Assembly: GCA_032622095.1 (NCBI GenBank)
Contig: CP136061.1
Coordinates: 87,910,983-87,974,982 of the forward strand
DNA length: 64,000 nucleotides
Direction: 5' to 3'
DNA from: Siphonodentalium dalli
Taxonomy: Eukaryota; Mollusca; Scaphopoda; Gadilida; Siphonodentaliidae
Of the stretch, positions 46,550-60,300 are shown piece after piece; positions within the stretch are counted from its first letter, which is position 1; each line of letters opens with the position of its first letter. Both the position numbers and the translations under genes were made by a program. A model generated the notes under the pieces. It was not told the origin of the DNA. It saw nothing but the letters and a program-made list of their open reading frames with translations, and searched no databases.

Positions 46550-46790
46550 AGCGTGTTGTGTGATTCTTACATACTCAGGGCTTCCTAGGAACGCGGATCG
46601 GGTCAGTTTTTACGCCCTAGGTGATGTTCACCTTGAAACGGGTACCCACAAATTATATATATGCGTGTTGTGTGATTTTCTTACGTACTTAGGGCTTCCT
46701 ATGAACACGGATCGGGTCAGTATTTCCGCCCTAGGTGATTTTCATCTCGAAACGGGTACCCACAAATTATATATATATGTGTGCATGTGT
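46550..46790. repeat. Two-unit tandem repeat, about 119 bp
   Basis: Both units read 'cgtgttgtgtgatt', 'cttacnta', 'agggcttccta', 'cggatcgggtcagt', 'cgccctaggtgat' and 'cgaaacgggtacccacaaat' in order. Confidence 0.85.
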
Positions 46791-46979
46791 CCTTTAATTA
46801 TAGACTCGAACCGATTGCGCTCACACTTGCTACCTACGGGAAGTGTCATGAACGGGTTAAATTGTGACCCCGACCTGACATTGACCTTGAAAATGATCAA
46901 TTCAAGGTCAAATCGGGTAAAATATTGAAAAACCAAAAATTATTCCAAAAAAAAAATTAAATTAAATTAAAAAATTAAA

Positions 46980-47155
46980 ATTGTCATATTTCTGACCAAC
47001 CACGCAAGTGGCGGGCTAACCTGCTAAATCATACCTCTTTTAGGGACGGTACCATAATTTCTCTTAAAAAGGCACAATTAACTCATTGAAAAGCGAAAAA
47101 AATGTCATGTTTCGGACCAACGCCGCCAGTGGCGGGCTAACCTGCTAGTACTATA
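46980..47155. repeat. Two-copy repeat around GTGGCGGGCTAACCTGCT
   Basis: 'tgtcat(a/g)tttc', 'gaccaac' and 'agtggcgggctaacctgcta' occur near 46982-47025 and 47103-47145. Confidence 0.75.
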
Positions 47156-47448
47156 TATAGTACATGTACATGTATATATTGCTATCTGATCAATTGCTAC
47201 TGCTATAAAAAAAAAAGGTTAAAGATGGTGTGTCTCTTTCCCAAATGTTCTGTTTACATGTACATTTGGACAAACTATGGCTATTTCTAGAGCAATACAA
47301 CATACAGGGTACTATTACAAATCTATACTTTGAAACAGTTAGATAATGACAGGAAACATGTCCTTAGACTAAGAAATAATCATTTCTGGTATACATACAG
47401 TATTTATTTCACATCAGAGCTCATGTACATGTATATACTCACATTAGT

Positions 47449-48843
47449 CAGGGTTTCCGCCAGGCCGGCTGCGGGTCCGTCCCACAGACCCATTCCCCCT
47501 GTCGGTCGTTGAATGAAATCCTGCTCATACACAAATAAATGACGTTACCGGGTATTAAAAACTTATTCAGTCTTGTCTGTGTCGACAGGCTATATATCTA
47601 CACTTATTTTCATTAATAATGACCAAATGGAATCGACATAGTCCATCTTCAGAAGAAAAAAAATAACAGCATGAACAAACCATAAATAGTGACACCCACA
47701 AATAGTTCCACGGGATTCCCCCACATGATTGGTGGGGAATTCCCTTTCAGGGGAGATATCATTGGTTCAATTTACTAGTACTTCAGAGTATGGGAACGTG
47801 GATCATAAAAACTGCCTCATTTATTATCTTGACGTGAATATTGACGAGGCGTTTGGACTAATTTATTCATCATTATTCCAGCCCTCATAATTGGCTACGG
47901 CAATCAGCAATGCCGAAGCCATTTGCCGAAGCAAATGGGCCCCACATCAATGGTTGCCGTAGTGGATTGCCGAAGCTGAAAAATCTGAATTATGAGGGCT
48001 GTTATTCCAACTTGTATAAAACATGTGTATAATTTGAGGCATGAGGAAACACAAATATCGTATCATTTATAGTAATATAAAATTGCGACTTGGCTTACTG
48101 TTGTTTTAGGGCAATGGATCGTTAATTTAGTGGTTGCCTCATTGTCGCGAACTGAAGCATGAAAATGCTTGGGCTAATGGCGATCATCATAAAAGAATCT
48201 TTGTGCAACATACACAAGTTCGCGGCTTCGCGTTAATGCCCCATTAAAGAATAACACGCTGACCATGCATGCCCTCATTCAGAGTAAGAGTTTGTCTAAT
48301 TCTTGTTCCTGGGCTGGCTTAGATAATCATTCCAATGTGACGTCATCCAGTAGAAGTTTGCAGACACGTGCAGTTAACTGTGTCACAATAATAGAGATAA
48401 TCAAAGCTATTATACCGCAGTCATTGAATATCATGCACATGTCCACAATTATTAGTCAGGTCAAGGATGCCCAATGTTTTGCTGCTCTTTTGCAGTTGAA
48501 TTATCAGATACTAATACATGTACATATAATTTGATATAAAAAAAATTATATCGGATTTATCATCTTGTTAGATTTAGTTTGCATTTTGTCTTGTTGCTTA
48601 CCTGTGATCGCCGTTTGTTTCTCAAAATCCTGATGAAAAATGCCCCTCATGACATACCATTCCATAAGTTGCAGGAAGTTTTTAATAAGGGAAATTGGGT
48701 TAGAAAGTTGCGACTTATACACCGGCCTGTACGGTAAATGGCGAAATTACAGATAAATCGGTCTTCATATATTTAATTATTTACTGGGTTTCCCCCCATA
48801 GCAGCTACCGGACCCATTCCCCCGATCCCTAGTGGAAACCCTG
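47449..48843. mobile_element. CAGGGTTTCC-ended element with 7-bp duplication
   Basis: The ends CAGGGTTTCC and GGAAACCCTG are inverted; cattagt is duplicated at 47442-47448 and 48844-48850. 'gacccattccccc' is found near both ends in direct orientation. The 1,395-bp interior has no recognised coding region and holds the MITE at 47880. Confidence 0.65.
47880..48000. mobile_element. CAGCCCTC MITE, copy 2
   Basis: AGCCCTCATAATT and AATTATGAGGGCT are inverted. Flanks attattcc and gttattcc (47872-47879, 48001-48008) differ by one base, or share ttattcc if the right end includes one more G. The interior has the same 'ggcaatc / gccgaagc' words as 43103-43226, in the opposite orientation. Confidence 0.7.
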
Positions 48844-48850
48844 CATTAGT

Positions 48851-49405
48851 TTATGTCATTCAAAGGGAGAAACCCATTTAGAAAGTTTGAATGAGACAAA
48901 ACGACCTCCCTGGAAATGTAGTTACAAGGTACATGTACATGCACATGTATACTGGTAAGTGCTATTGGAACTAAAATAATGATTTTAGTGTCTATGTCAT
49001 GTACTGCTATACATTGCAACTACATGTAACTTGCCTAACATACCATATATGAAGAGGGAATTTGCAAGTGTTTTTGAGTCAAAATTTTAACCCAACTCTT
49101 GACAGTAAGTTTTAATCCATGCAGTTTTATGAGTATATATATTTATGTAGTACTATATGTGTTTCTATATTTTATCTTTAGTTAGTTTGTTTATAGGGCT
49201 CCAAAATCAGTTTCCTTATTGTGTTATTATACTAAAACATGGGATGAGATTCATATGGCTATAGTAGTACAGTACAGATGGAAGTTTGTGATAATTAGTT
49301 GTTTCAAGTGAATATCTTCCATGCTGTATCCCCGCATTGATAACAATACCCCTGCATCCCATTCAATTCTACTGCATTGCCATCCTCATCATAATAGACA
49401 GTCAA
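48851..49405. other. No feature recognised
   Basis: AT-rich spacer with several 'acatgtacatg' words. Confidence 0.3.
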
Positions 49406-50030
49406 TGCACTCTGGTATCCCCACCCAGGTGTACCTGGGTGTTATTCACCCAGGTGTTCTTGGTTTCCCGGGTGTTTCTACCAGGGTATACCCCGGGTGT
49501 TCTTAAGCAGGCTCAACTCGATGATTTTACCCTGGTGTACCCAAGTATTTTTACCCAGGTGTAACCCTAGTGCAACCACCCTGATAAACCCTGGTGCTCC
49601 AACACCAGTGTATATCAGGGTGGTGCGCCTGGGATACATCTGGGTGAAAATACTGGGGTACACCAGGGTAAAATAATCAAGTGATACCTGCTTAAAACAC
49701 CCGGAGAAAACCCTGGTAGAAACACCCGGGGGAAACCCGACGAAAACACCAAGGTATACCTAGGTGAAAACACTGGGTAAGAAAACACCAAGGTACAACC
49801 AGGTAAGAAACACCCAGGTACACCGGGGTAAGAAAACACCAAGGTACACCTAGGTGGGAAACACCAAGATACACCTGGGTAGGAAATACCTGGGTGAATA
49901 ACACCAAGGTACACCTGGGTGGGACACACCCAGGTAGGAAACACCAGGCTACACCTGGGTAAATAACACTGAGGTACACCTGGGTGGGAAACACCAGGGT
50001 AGACCTGGGTGTGGTCATCTGGGTAATTAT
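49406..50030. repeat. Minisatellite of CACCCAGGTGTACCTGGGTG units, switching orientation
   Basis: Units of 20-27 bp such as 'acaccaaggtacacctgggt' fill the block. Up to about 49615 most units run in one orientation ('ggtgttcttggt', 'acccaggtgta'); beyond it they run in the other. Related words recur at 50660-50730. Long minus-strand frames rich in PGV/WCF are by-products. Confidence 0.85.
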
Positions 50031-50059
50031 ACCCCCACTTTCGAAGAAAATGGGCGGTA

Positions 50060-50525
50060 TACTGGATTGACTGCGTCCGTCCGTCCGTCCGTCCGTCACG
50101 CTTTCTCCCTCCATGTGTCCGTCCTTCCGTCCGTCTGTCCGACCTCATAACTCGAAGAACTATGAACCGATTTCAATAATTTTTTGTATGCAATCTCCTT
50201 AGGACGGTCTCTCCGCATGATGCTAATTGCGGTTCGGTCCGACTTTATTTTTTCAAGTTACGCCTCATTTTCGACTTATTTTGACTTAGAAAATTCTGTC
50301 CGACTTAATAACTTTAACAAATATGAACAGATTTCAATAATTTTTGGTATACATGCTTCTCACAATACCCTCTCTACATGATGTGGCTAGGGATTGGCTC
50401 AAACTTTTTTTCTTAATATTACACTTCATTTTCGACTTATTTTGACTTAGAAAATTCTGTCTGACTTAATAACTTTAACAAATATGAACCAATTTGAATA
50501 ATTTTTTCTGTACAAGCTTCTTGTG
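50060..50525. repeat. (CGTC)n tract followed by a two-unit repeat
   Basis: 'gtccgtccgtccgtccgtc' at about 50078-50098 leads into units of about 170 bp with 'gaaccgatttcaataatttt', 'tacgcctcattttcgac', 'ttattttgacttagaaaatt' and 'ctgtccgacttaataac'. Combinations of this kind are familiar from mollusc genomes. Confidence 0.75.
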
Positions 50526-51204
50526 ACACCATATCGATATAATTAGTCCGAATTTTTCTTTAAAGTTAAAATTCTTTTTTGTTGGGTTTACGGATAATGC
50601 GGGTTGAATTTGCCACGGTGGGGGTATGCTATCACTCGAGTGCACACCTCTTGTTACACCCAGGTTTATCCACACCAGGGTTTTTGTCTCGTTTCAGCTG
50701 GGTTAATCCTGGTAAAACCCGGGTTTCAGGGGATCTTGATGGTTGGTGGATGTCTTGGTAGATGGATGGACACTCGAGTTTTGGCAGTTCAAACATTATA
50801 TTTTACAAAATGGAACAGCCGTTGTTGAATATTAGTTTAATTTTTGAATTCTTCAAATTGTTGTAGTGGGCTAGTGGCTGAGTCATAAAATATTTTTTTT
50901 TTTAAATGCAGTTTGATGTAAGCACCTAATATGTCTTTTTAAAAATAGTTACATGTCATGTTCTTCAAATGAAAGTGACAATAAAATTCTGAGATTTCAT
51001 ATGGTATCCACGACATGAGAAAGATATTGTCCATGTAATGATTTTAACAACCATTTTCTTCTCAATGTGTTGCAGTCTGGTGAGATGATAATGTTCAAAG
51101 TAAAACATTACGTTAAGTGGACAAATGTTTGTTGTTAAAAGTGGTGCAAAGATTATTAAGTTATTATTATTATTATTTTATATCAGCTGTCTTTTCTCTC
51201 TCAG
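50526..51204. other. Region upstream of the multi-exon gene's first recognised exon
   Basis: An upstream exon with the start codon must exist but could not be identified. The 50660-50730 part carries the minisatellite words. Confidence 0.35.
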
Positions 51205-51309
51205 ACTCGGTTGCCATTGAAGAATGCTATGAACACAAAGTTACTGAAACCGTCATTCCTGAAGGCGCCAACACCTGTAACAAAGAAAAGACCGGCATCA
51301 TCACCTGAC
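51205..51309 (+). CDS. Multi-exon gene, exon A
   Basis: Preceded by a CT-rich tract and CTCAG, followed by GTACGT. Open for exactly 35 codons, beginning TRLPLKNAMNTKLLKPSFL and ending RPASSPD. Confidence 0.72.
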
Positions 51310-54300
51310 GTACGTTTGTATTGACATTGTGGTTAATAGATGATTTAATCTTCTGGTTTACTATTAGTAAGATGTAATTATCCACATGTATTTACTGTTC
51401 ATCTAGACAATAATATATAGTAATGCCCTAAATAATCGACTCCTTAACCACATCAGAATTATGGGTAACTTTTCAGGATTTGTTGGAAATATGGCTTGTT
51501 GCCATTCATCGGAAAGCTCTCCTCGAGAGCTTTCCAATGAATGGCAACAAGCCATATTTCCAACTAAATCCTGGAAAGTTAACCATAATTCTGCTGTGGT
51601 TAAGGAGTCGATTATTTAGGGAAATTAGGGCATTACTGTTGATGATTCAACCACTCCTTTAATGTTGGTAGGTGGTGGAACATCTCGATTGGCCGTGACT
51701 TTATCAAGGTCGGCAGTCATGCTTTGGGACCAAATTTTTGTTTGTAATATGTTTGAAATCTTACATATTGCTGATTATCTATTTAAAAAATAAAATTTAT
51801 TTCAAAATTGTTAGCAGATGTGGATGGTCACCAAGAACTTATACTAAACACTGGGATGTACACCTGTGTACACTATACAATACTGAGTCTGATAAAATTC
51901 TGACCCCTTCCTCTAGTGCACTGGTCGTTGTTGTTCGCCGAAGTCTAAATGTTGCGACTGCGAGTTGAGATTCAATAGAAGATGTCTGTTTTTATCTTTC
52001 ATTTGCAGATTATGAATGTTACAATTTGTATTTAATAACTTATTCATCAATCATGCAACATATATTTTGAGGTTTGCTAAAAACGGTGCATTTCTTTTAC
52101 AGAAAGTTTGTGAGCAGCCAACCTCGAAGAGGCTTAAGACATCAAATGGCCCTGGTGAGTTGTTCTCATTGAAATTATATTTAAAACTTTAATCATGAAG
52201 GATGGTGGGTGCTGGGATTTAGTTAACCCTTTACCCAACAAAACGGCCAAAACCGGCCAAATAAAGCTTCAACAGCCTAAAATATCTTCGGTCTGTCTCA
52301 ATAAAACCATACAAATATGGATATCATTGGAACCGGCTCCTTGACCACATTGTGATAGTTACAGTTATGCCCTGTGCCAATGCATTCTCTTATATATGCG
52401 AGTCGACCATAGGTCGCCTCGCATATATAAGAGAATGCATTGGCCTAAAAAAAATCACTTTTTTTAACACTTTACCATTTTTTCTTACATTCTTTAACAA
52501 TTTTATAATTTTTAATGTGTTAAGCCAATGCATTCTCTTATATATGCGAGGCGACCTATGGTCGACTCGCATATATAAGAGAATGCATTGGCACAGGGCC
52601 CTTCTGTTGGGTAAAGGGTTAACTGCATATTTTTGGTTTATGGATGGCAGGGTGTATTATTGAACCCCAGTCAGATACCCATACAATTAGGGGTTAAGGA
52701 AAGGGTATATTTGCCCTTTCGAGAATCCCAGGGTTAGCCCCCCACCCCCACAAACACTCCCCCTTTTACCCATACAATTATAATATATTTTATTGCACAC
52801 CAAATGGTTTATTTTTACAAAATACAGCAAACTACTTACTAGTTTAAAGGTCAAAAGATTTTGAAACGGTCATTAAAAAAAAATTAGCCTTGTCTTTGGA
52901 CAATACAGACCGATTAGGTTGAAAACGTCATTATGAGGTCTAGTCTACATAGATCACTAGTTACTTCAATTAACCCTTTACCCAACAGAATGGCCCTGTG
53001 CCAATGCATTCTCTTATATATGCGAGTCGACCATAGGTCGCCTCGCATATATAAGAGAATGCATTGGCTTAACACATTAAAAATTATAAAATTGTTAAAG
53101 ATTGTAAGAAAAAATGGTAAAAAGTGTTAAAAAAAGATTTTTTTTAGGCCAGTGCATTCTCTTATATATGCGAGGCGACCTATGGTCGACTCGCATATAT
53201 AAGAGAATGCATTGGCACAGGGCATAACTGTAACTATCACAATGTGGTCAAGGAGCCGGTTCCAATGATATCCATATTTGTATGGTTCTATTGAGACAGA
53301 CCGAAGATATTTTAGGCTGTTGAAGTTTTATTTGGCCGGTTTTGGCCGGTTTGTTGGGTAAAGGGTTAATGATAGTATTGACCTAAATTTTAGTAGACCA
53401 CAAGCAAGCCTGATTATAACGCGCCTGTCATTTGTAGAATGAGGTCCCCAGAGGGTGAATTTAGGGTGACAGGAATCAGGATATCATCACCAAATTCACC
53501 CTCTGGGGACCTCATTCTGCATGGCCTAATTTGCTATAGGAGACATAGACTCGAAATGAAGTTCCCAAATGGTGAATATTGTGATGAACACCCATCAGGA
53601 ACCTAGATTATGCAATGAGTCATCTGCCAATTTGGAGATACAGAGAAACTAAACTAAAACGAAATAGAATCTATTTGAAGAAGTTTCTAAAGAAATCTGA
53701 TAACAAAGAAACTTTCAAGAGAAAATGAGGCCTAAGCAGAATGGGGTCCCCAGAGAGTGAATCTATTGATGCAAGCCCGCTATGCGGGATAGCGTCACTA
53801 AATTCACCCTCTGGTGACCTCATTCTGCAAATGATAGTCACACTAAACTCGGACTTGACCACAAGCTACAGTGTGTGTGCAGTAAACAGGACGAGATTGT
53901 GGTGTGAAATGTTAAAGTTATTGCATGAATTGGGACGAGATGGTACGACGAGAACCATAAAATATGTTCACCAGTTCACACACTTGTGTTATTCGATAAG
54001 AAATGAGAATTTGTTCAAGCTCACTGAAGTATAAAAGCACATTTGAAGCAATGAACACTCATACTGAGTCTGTGCATCCATAAATCAAATATATATGGCA
54101 TGATAGAAATTGAACCCTGCAAGATCCATCTATATTATTGTTTCGATATGTTACATTATATGCTTCTAGCAGGAAAAAAATTCTAATAAATCGCATGTAT
54201 GCGCTGTACCAATATGAGCAATGGAGATAAACACAATAGCAAGAAAACAATTTTATTTTTATACACCATTTTACCTAGATCGGACCAAAATGTGGCTGAA

Positions 54301-57300
54301 AACACATCACATCAGCAGCTGTGAAATAATTCACTGATAATACCTAGTGCCATCCATCAAGTAAGCAGACTTTGGGTCTGAGAAACTGAATATTCACCTT
54401 GATATCAATGGTATTATTCACATATTGTTACAAAATGTGTAAGCCAGGCCTCAAAATATGGTGCTGGACTTGAGAATGAGGTCCCCAGAGGGTTAATTTA
54501 GCCACATTATCCCGCCTTGCAAGTTAGAATCACTAAATTCACCCTCTGGGGACCTCATTCTGCATTGGCCTCATCTCCTCTGGAATGTATCTTAATTAAA
54601 TTATCAAATTAAAAAGTTTTTAGTTTCTTTGAAAACTTCTTTAGAAATTTTTAAAGTTTCTTTTTTAGTTTAGTTTCCCAATTATATCCCCAAATTAGCA
54701 GACGACACAATGCATAATCATGGTTCCCAATGGGTGCACCGTGCACATCACCATCTTCACCATCTGGGAACTTAAATCTGAGTCTAGGTCTCCCATAACA
54801 GATAAGGCCATGCAGAATCAGGTCCCCAGTAGTAGAAATTTGTGATGCTAGCACGCTGTGCAGAGTAGCTTCTCTAAATTCATCCTTTGGGGACCTCAAT
54901 CTGCAAATGTCTGGCTCCTTATATTGAGGCCTGGTGTAAGCTCAGTTTATTTGATATTTCAGCTGCAACTGGATTGACAAAGAGTGTTGGAGCTGTTAAT
55001 GGGCTAAACAAGGGTGTAGGAGCATCAAACAGAATTTCTCGCCCCGGTAAGCTAAACACAAACTAAAGACTAAATCATTCAAAGATATAAATTATAGATT
55101 CATTATGCTATATAGTGAGTTTGAGATTTCTAGTTAGTTTTTATTTATTCTGTTGTCATATTTAGTTTTAGAAATAAAACGAATGTTATATAATTTTCAC
55201 TCGACCAGTGAAGTTAATGTTTCACTGAAGTTGATGGATCAAATATCTTGTTTAACACATACAGTAGCATGTCATCAATTTATGTCAAAATTGTAACCTA
55301 ATTTTCACCTAAGTTATCACTCAAGCAGGAGTTTTCTACTTTAAAAAAAAAATCTTCATATCATACCACTATTCTGGAGTCCGGACCGTTCCTGGAAGGT
55401 TTTGAAAATTAGAAAAGCATCTCCATTAAAGATATATGCAAAAATGACATTTTTTTATCTTGAGGAAGAAATTTGACCCCATTTTGAATAAAATCTCAAA
55501 AAGTCATAGAATTGGTGAATTACAAAATAAATTTGAGGCAAGTGTTTTTGTATTGCATGTCATGAGATTTTATCACAGGGAATCTGGAAAAGTTATTTAA
55601 TTTTATCCATTTCAATCAGGGCTCTTTAAATGTTTAATTTCAGGTGTTGCTTTAAATGGAATTACCGGTACCAAGACCATGACAGCGAGACCTCCTGTTA
55701 ATACAGGTTTGTTGCCCGAAACATGTACTCACATAATTCATAACTTTTTAGCTTCCTTAAATCTGAAAACACACACATATTATTTAACTTCCTTTTGACT
55801 TTGCCTAATTTCTTGCATGTAATGGTTGATATGTATGTCATCATTGCTTTTTGATTGACCTTAGATAATGTTATAATGCATTCGATTTCTGAAATGTATA
55901 TAATTGAAGTTGTTAACCCTTCCATGACTGGAGCTTCCTGAAATTTTGCAAAAAAAATCTATATACAATGCATTCTCTTATATATGTGAGCCTCGCATAT
56001 ATAAGAGAATACATTGGCCTAACAATAAATATCTTGACCTGGTAAGCCAGTGCATTCTCTTATATATGTGAGGCTCCCTATGTGAGACTCGCATATATAA
56101 GAGAATGCACTGTCACATGATCTTTAATGCTGCACCAGCGCAGCTCCCATCATGAAAGGGTTAATTCATTTCATTTCAACTTCCGTTGAACTTTGCCTCA
56201 TTTCTCGAATGTATTGGCTGATATGCATCTCACCATTGCTTTTTTGCTTTACCTTGGTTAACGAAATATATATAATGGAAGTTGTTAAAGATCGTCTATC
56301 TCTTCCTATTTATAACAAGTTTTATATCGTTTCCTGGGTATAAAATAATAGATATGAATCGAAGATCCCTGTCATGAAATGCTTCTATCAATTAATATTG
56401 GTATAATTTACATACAATGAATTTGGGACATTTTATGACTCGCATTCGTTCAGAGCATAACATGCGGGTTAACTCTAGTATCTAAAAATTAAAAAAATAG
56501 TAACGAAATAATGTCCCACTTCATTATCGCCTCATATAAGGTAACTTGTATCAATATAAAATCAATATTAATTGTTAGAAGTGTTTCCGGACAGGTGTCT
56601 TCGACTCATATCTATCATTTTATACCCCGGAAACTATATAAAACATATTTAGGAAGAGATAACCCATCTTTAACACATTGTATTGCTTTAATAACAAATG
56701 TATATATGCAGTCAATATTCTATTGTCTTTTAGGTAAACCAGTGAATGGTGGTCTTTCTACAATGAAAAGGAATCCCACCAAAAAACCTAGTCCAATTAT
56801 GAATGGTAAATCTTTAAGAATATATACTGTTCTTATTAATCCAGCCCAACTAACAATGGTATAGGCCCCTACAAATATTCATATTCCTTATGTTATGCGA
56901 TTTGAGTTCAATTTGACTTTTAAACAACAAATAGTAATTTTGAATACTTCAAAACAGCAACAGGAACAATTAACAACTATAAATCTGTTGAAATACACAC
57001 TTCAAATTAAGGCACTCAAAAACCTAGCTCAATTAAAATTGATAATCTGGTGAGAATATATATGTTCAAATTAATTAACTAAAAAATCTAGCTCAATTAA
57101 CAATGATAAATCTGTCGAGAATATATAGTGTTAAAATTAATGCACTCAAAATAATTTTATGACTTCAGAATATCTCAGTACTTGCAGTTGCTTGCAGTTA
57201 CTTGTAGTAGACTATTTTTTTATTCTGTTTTTATTTTTGCCGCGTTTCTAGGCTCCTGCGAATATTCGATTCGAGATTCGATTCGAATTCGAGTCGAAAT

Positions 57301-60300
57301 TGCCAACTCGAAATTTCGAATATACTATGACGGAAAAGTAGGCTGTTTCAGGACAAGTACACATGTCGATCTTAGCTGTTTGTGGCATTTAATTCCAGAA
57401 AATTATGTATATATGCACATTTAAATAATTCTTATTGTACATAGCCAACAATTAGCCACGATAGGACGACTAAATACGTCTGAATTATATAGCTTTAAAA
57501 TGGTAGCAAAAGCTAGCAGATAGCCAATGGACCGACGACGCAGTAAATTATAATAGCTATGAGACTGGGCTACCGATAGCGTTATCCATCGTCTATTCGA
57601 TTCCGCGTTATGTAATATGGGTGAGAATGTAAACAACACATGTTCCTGGTGTCGAAAAGTGCATTTTGGCACTGTTCTCTTTTGAAGTTGACTTTCAGAG
57701 TTTTCTTTTACAATGGACAAAATGTCGTCCATCATTCATATTTATTTTAAACATGATAAAGCTGCAGGCACGTGTGTTGAATGCAACATGCGTGGTGTAT
57801 AAATCGCAAGCATCTGGGACAATGACCCGTCGATGGAATCATCTGTTCAAGAAGCATCAACCAATACATGAAGAGGCTACACTGCGACTGTTGTTGCGTC
57901 TTCAAGTTTATAACAACGGGTGTTTCCGAATGCCAATTTGCAATTTTGCATGTACATGCAAACTGTAGAAATTTTGTGTGATTTTCTCAATGATTATCTG
58001 TTTTGTCTTTTTCAATTTGGCCAAAGTTTCTGAAAAATTGCCAAAAATTTTCTCGAATGAATTTTATGGCCAGCACAGACCCTGTTTCTCTCAGCTTGGT
58101 TCCTAATTTGCATGCTTGATATATTTGTTGGTACTGGTACCTATTAACCCTTCTATGACTGGAGCTTCCTGAAATTTTGCGAACACTCTGTGCCAATGCA
58201 TTCTGTTATACATGCAAGTCTCCCATAGGTACCCTCACATATATAAGAGAATACATTGGCCTAACAATATTTACCTTGACCTTTTAAGCCAGTACATTCT
58301 CTTATATATGCAGGGCTCCCTATGGGAGACTCACATATATAAGAGAATGCACTGGCACAGGATCTTTAATGCTGCACCATCGCAGCTTCCATCATGAAAG
58401 GGTGAAGAAAATAAAAACAATCGTCCTCTGATGTTATTTATGTTATTTAATTAACCCTTTACCCAACAAACCGGCCAAAACCGGCCAAATAAAGCTTCAA
58501 CAGCCTAAAATATCTTCGGTCTGTCTCAATAGAACCATACAAATATGGATATCATTGGAACCGGCTCCTTGACCACATTGTGATAGTTACAGTTATGCCC
58601 TGTGCCAATGCATTCTCTTATATATGTGAGTCGACCATAGGTCACCTCGCATATATAAGAGAATGCATTGGCCTAAAAAATATCTTTTTTTAACACTTTT
58701 TACCATTTTTTCTTACATTCTTTAACAATTTTATAATTTTTAATGTGTTAAGCCAATGCATTCTCTTATATATGCGAGGCGACCTATGGTCGACTCGCAT
58801 ATATAAGAGAATGCATTGGCACAGGGCCGTTCTGTTGGGTAAAGGGTTAAAGCGAACAGTTATGGGCCGCCTGCAGTTTTTTTAAATGACAGGCCTGCAT
58901 ATGCATCAATTTCATTTCTGCTCTTCTCTGCTTACGCTGTCAGCACCTGCCATGTCAAGAAGTGTGTCAAGCTCTAAGATCAGCAGCAGGACAATGGTTA
59001 ATGGTGAGCTTCATCATATACAGTTATACACACAGTTATATGTTAACCATTTAGCCCTTCCATGACTGGAGCTTCCTGAAATTTTGCGATAACCCTGTGT
59101 CAGGGCATTCTCTTATATATGCGAGGCTCCCTATGGGAGACTTGCATATATAAGAGACTACCCTGACACAGAATCTTTAATGCTGTACCAGTGCAGCTCC
59201 GGTCATGTAAAGGTTAACCCCTTGGAGAGTATCTGTAACGTCATATACATGGCGTCATGAGTAAATTTAACGTCAACGTCATAGCAATAATTATTAACAA
59301 GTTCGGGTCAAAAGGGTCCAATAATTCGTTTCACATTTATGTGCATTTTTTGTTATCGTGTGTTATTATAATCGATTGCACTTGTACATTTGGGACATTA
59401 TATTATTAATCAAAATAACTCCTATACAAATCATTTATAAATCAGATGATTTATTGAAGTTATGTCTACATAAAATAACACTTCCTGAAACGACATATAT
59501 GTCGTTCTACTCCTCAACCGATAGACGACATATATGTTGTTCTACTCACCAAAGGGTTAAGGGAAATAAAATAAATCGTCCTCCTGGGATTATTTAAGGT
59601 GAGCCATCATGGGCCGCCTGTAATTTTTAAAATGACAGGCCTGCATGTGAATGTGCATCAATCTCATTTCTTCTCTTATCTGCTTATGCTGTCAATGCCT
59701 GCCATGTCAAGAAGTGTGTCATGCTCTAAGATCAGCAGCAGCCAATGGTTAGTCCAATCTGCTTGTACTAAACCAGCTAATATATTGGGATAGCCAGATG
59801 CTAGTTTTAGTACGAGAACATCCCTATAGGCTTTATATGGCATGAGTTTCGCCCAGGGTTGGTGGCAAGAATTGTAGTCTATTTTACTTGATTTTACCTA
59901 ACAAATCAATACCTGATGATATATATATCGGAAAGAGTGACATCTTATGGTCATAATTGTGTATATTAATCTAACTTTCATGTTAAATGACATGTAGAAT
60001 ATTCTGTTTTTTTTAGGTTTCCATTATAACTGAAAGCCAAAGTGTTATGTAATGTACTTGGCTAAGTTTGGCTTCTATGTCGTCAATCGAATGCGCCCAA
60101 AACAATTGAATACACCTCTTACATTTCTTATTCAACATCATGTGCTATTAATATATTCCACCACTATTACGTGTTTATTTGTATTGTAAGTGGTCCTATA
60201 TTACTTATTAGTTAAATATTTCTTAAATGGAATGTTTCACAATATATATGCAATTTTTAATTTACTGGGTATTATTGATAGAATTAATTCAATTTACGGC

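Noticed and set aside
48600-48720. Minus-strand donor-like site 'cttacctgtgatcgcc' as a host exon
   Set aside because: It lies inside the CAGGGTTTCC element, the reading has no family resemblance and no matching acceptor was found.
49615-50148. 177-codon minus-strand frame rich in PGV and WCF
   Set aside because: It is a translation of the palindromic minisatellite and the CGTC tract; periodic wording, no start context, no domain.
55913-56164. CATGACTGGAGC...CATGAAAGGG block as a conserved regulatory element
   Set aside because: It recurs seven times with TTAA ends and is explained as a MITE family.
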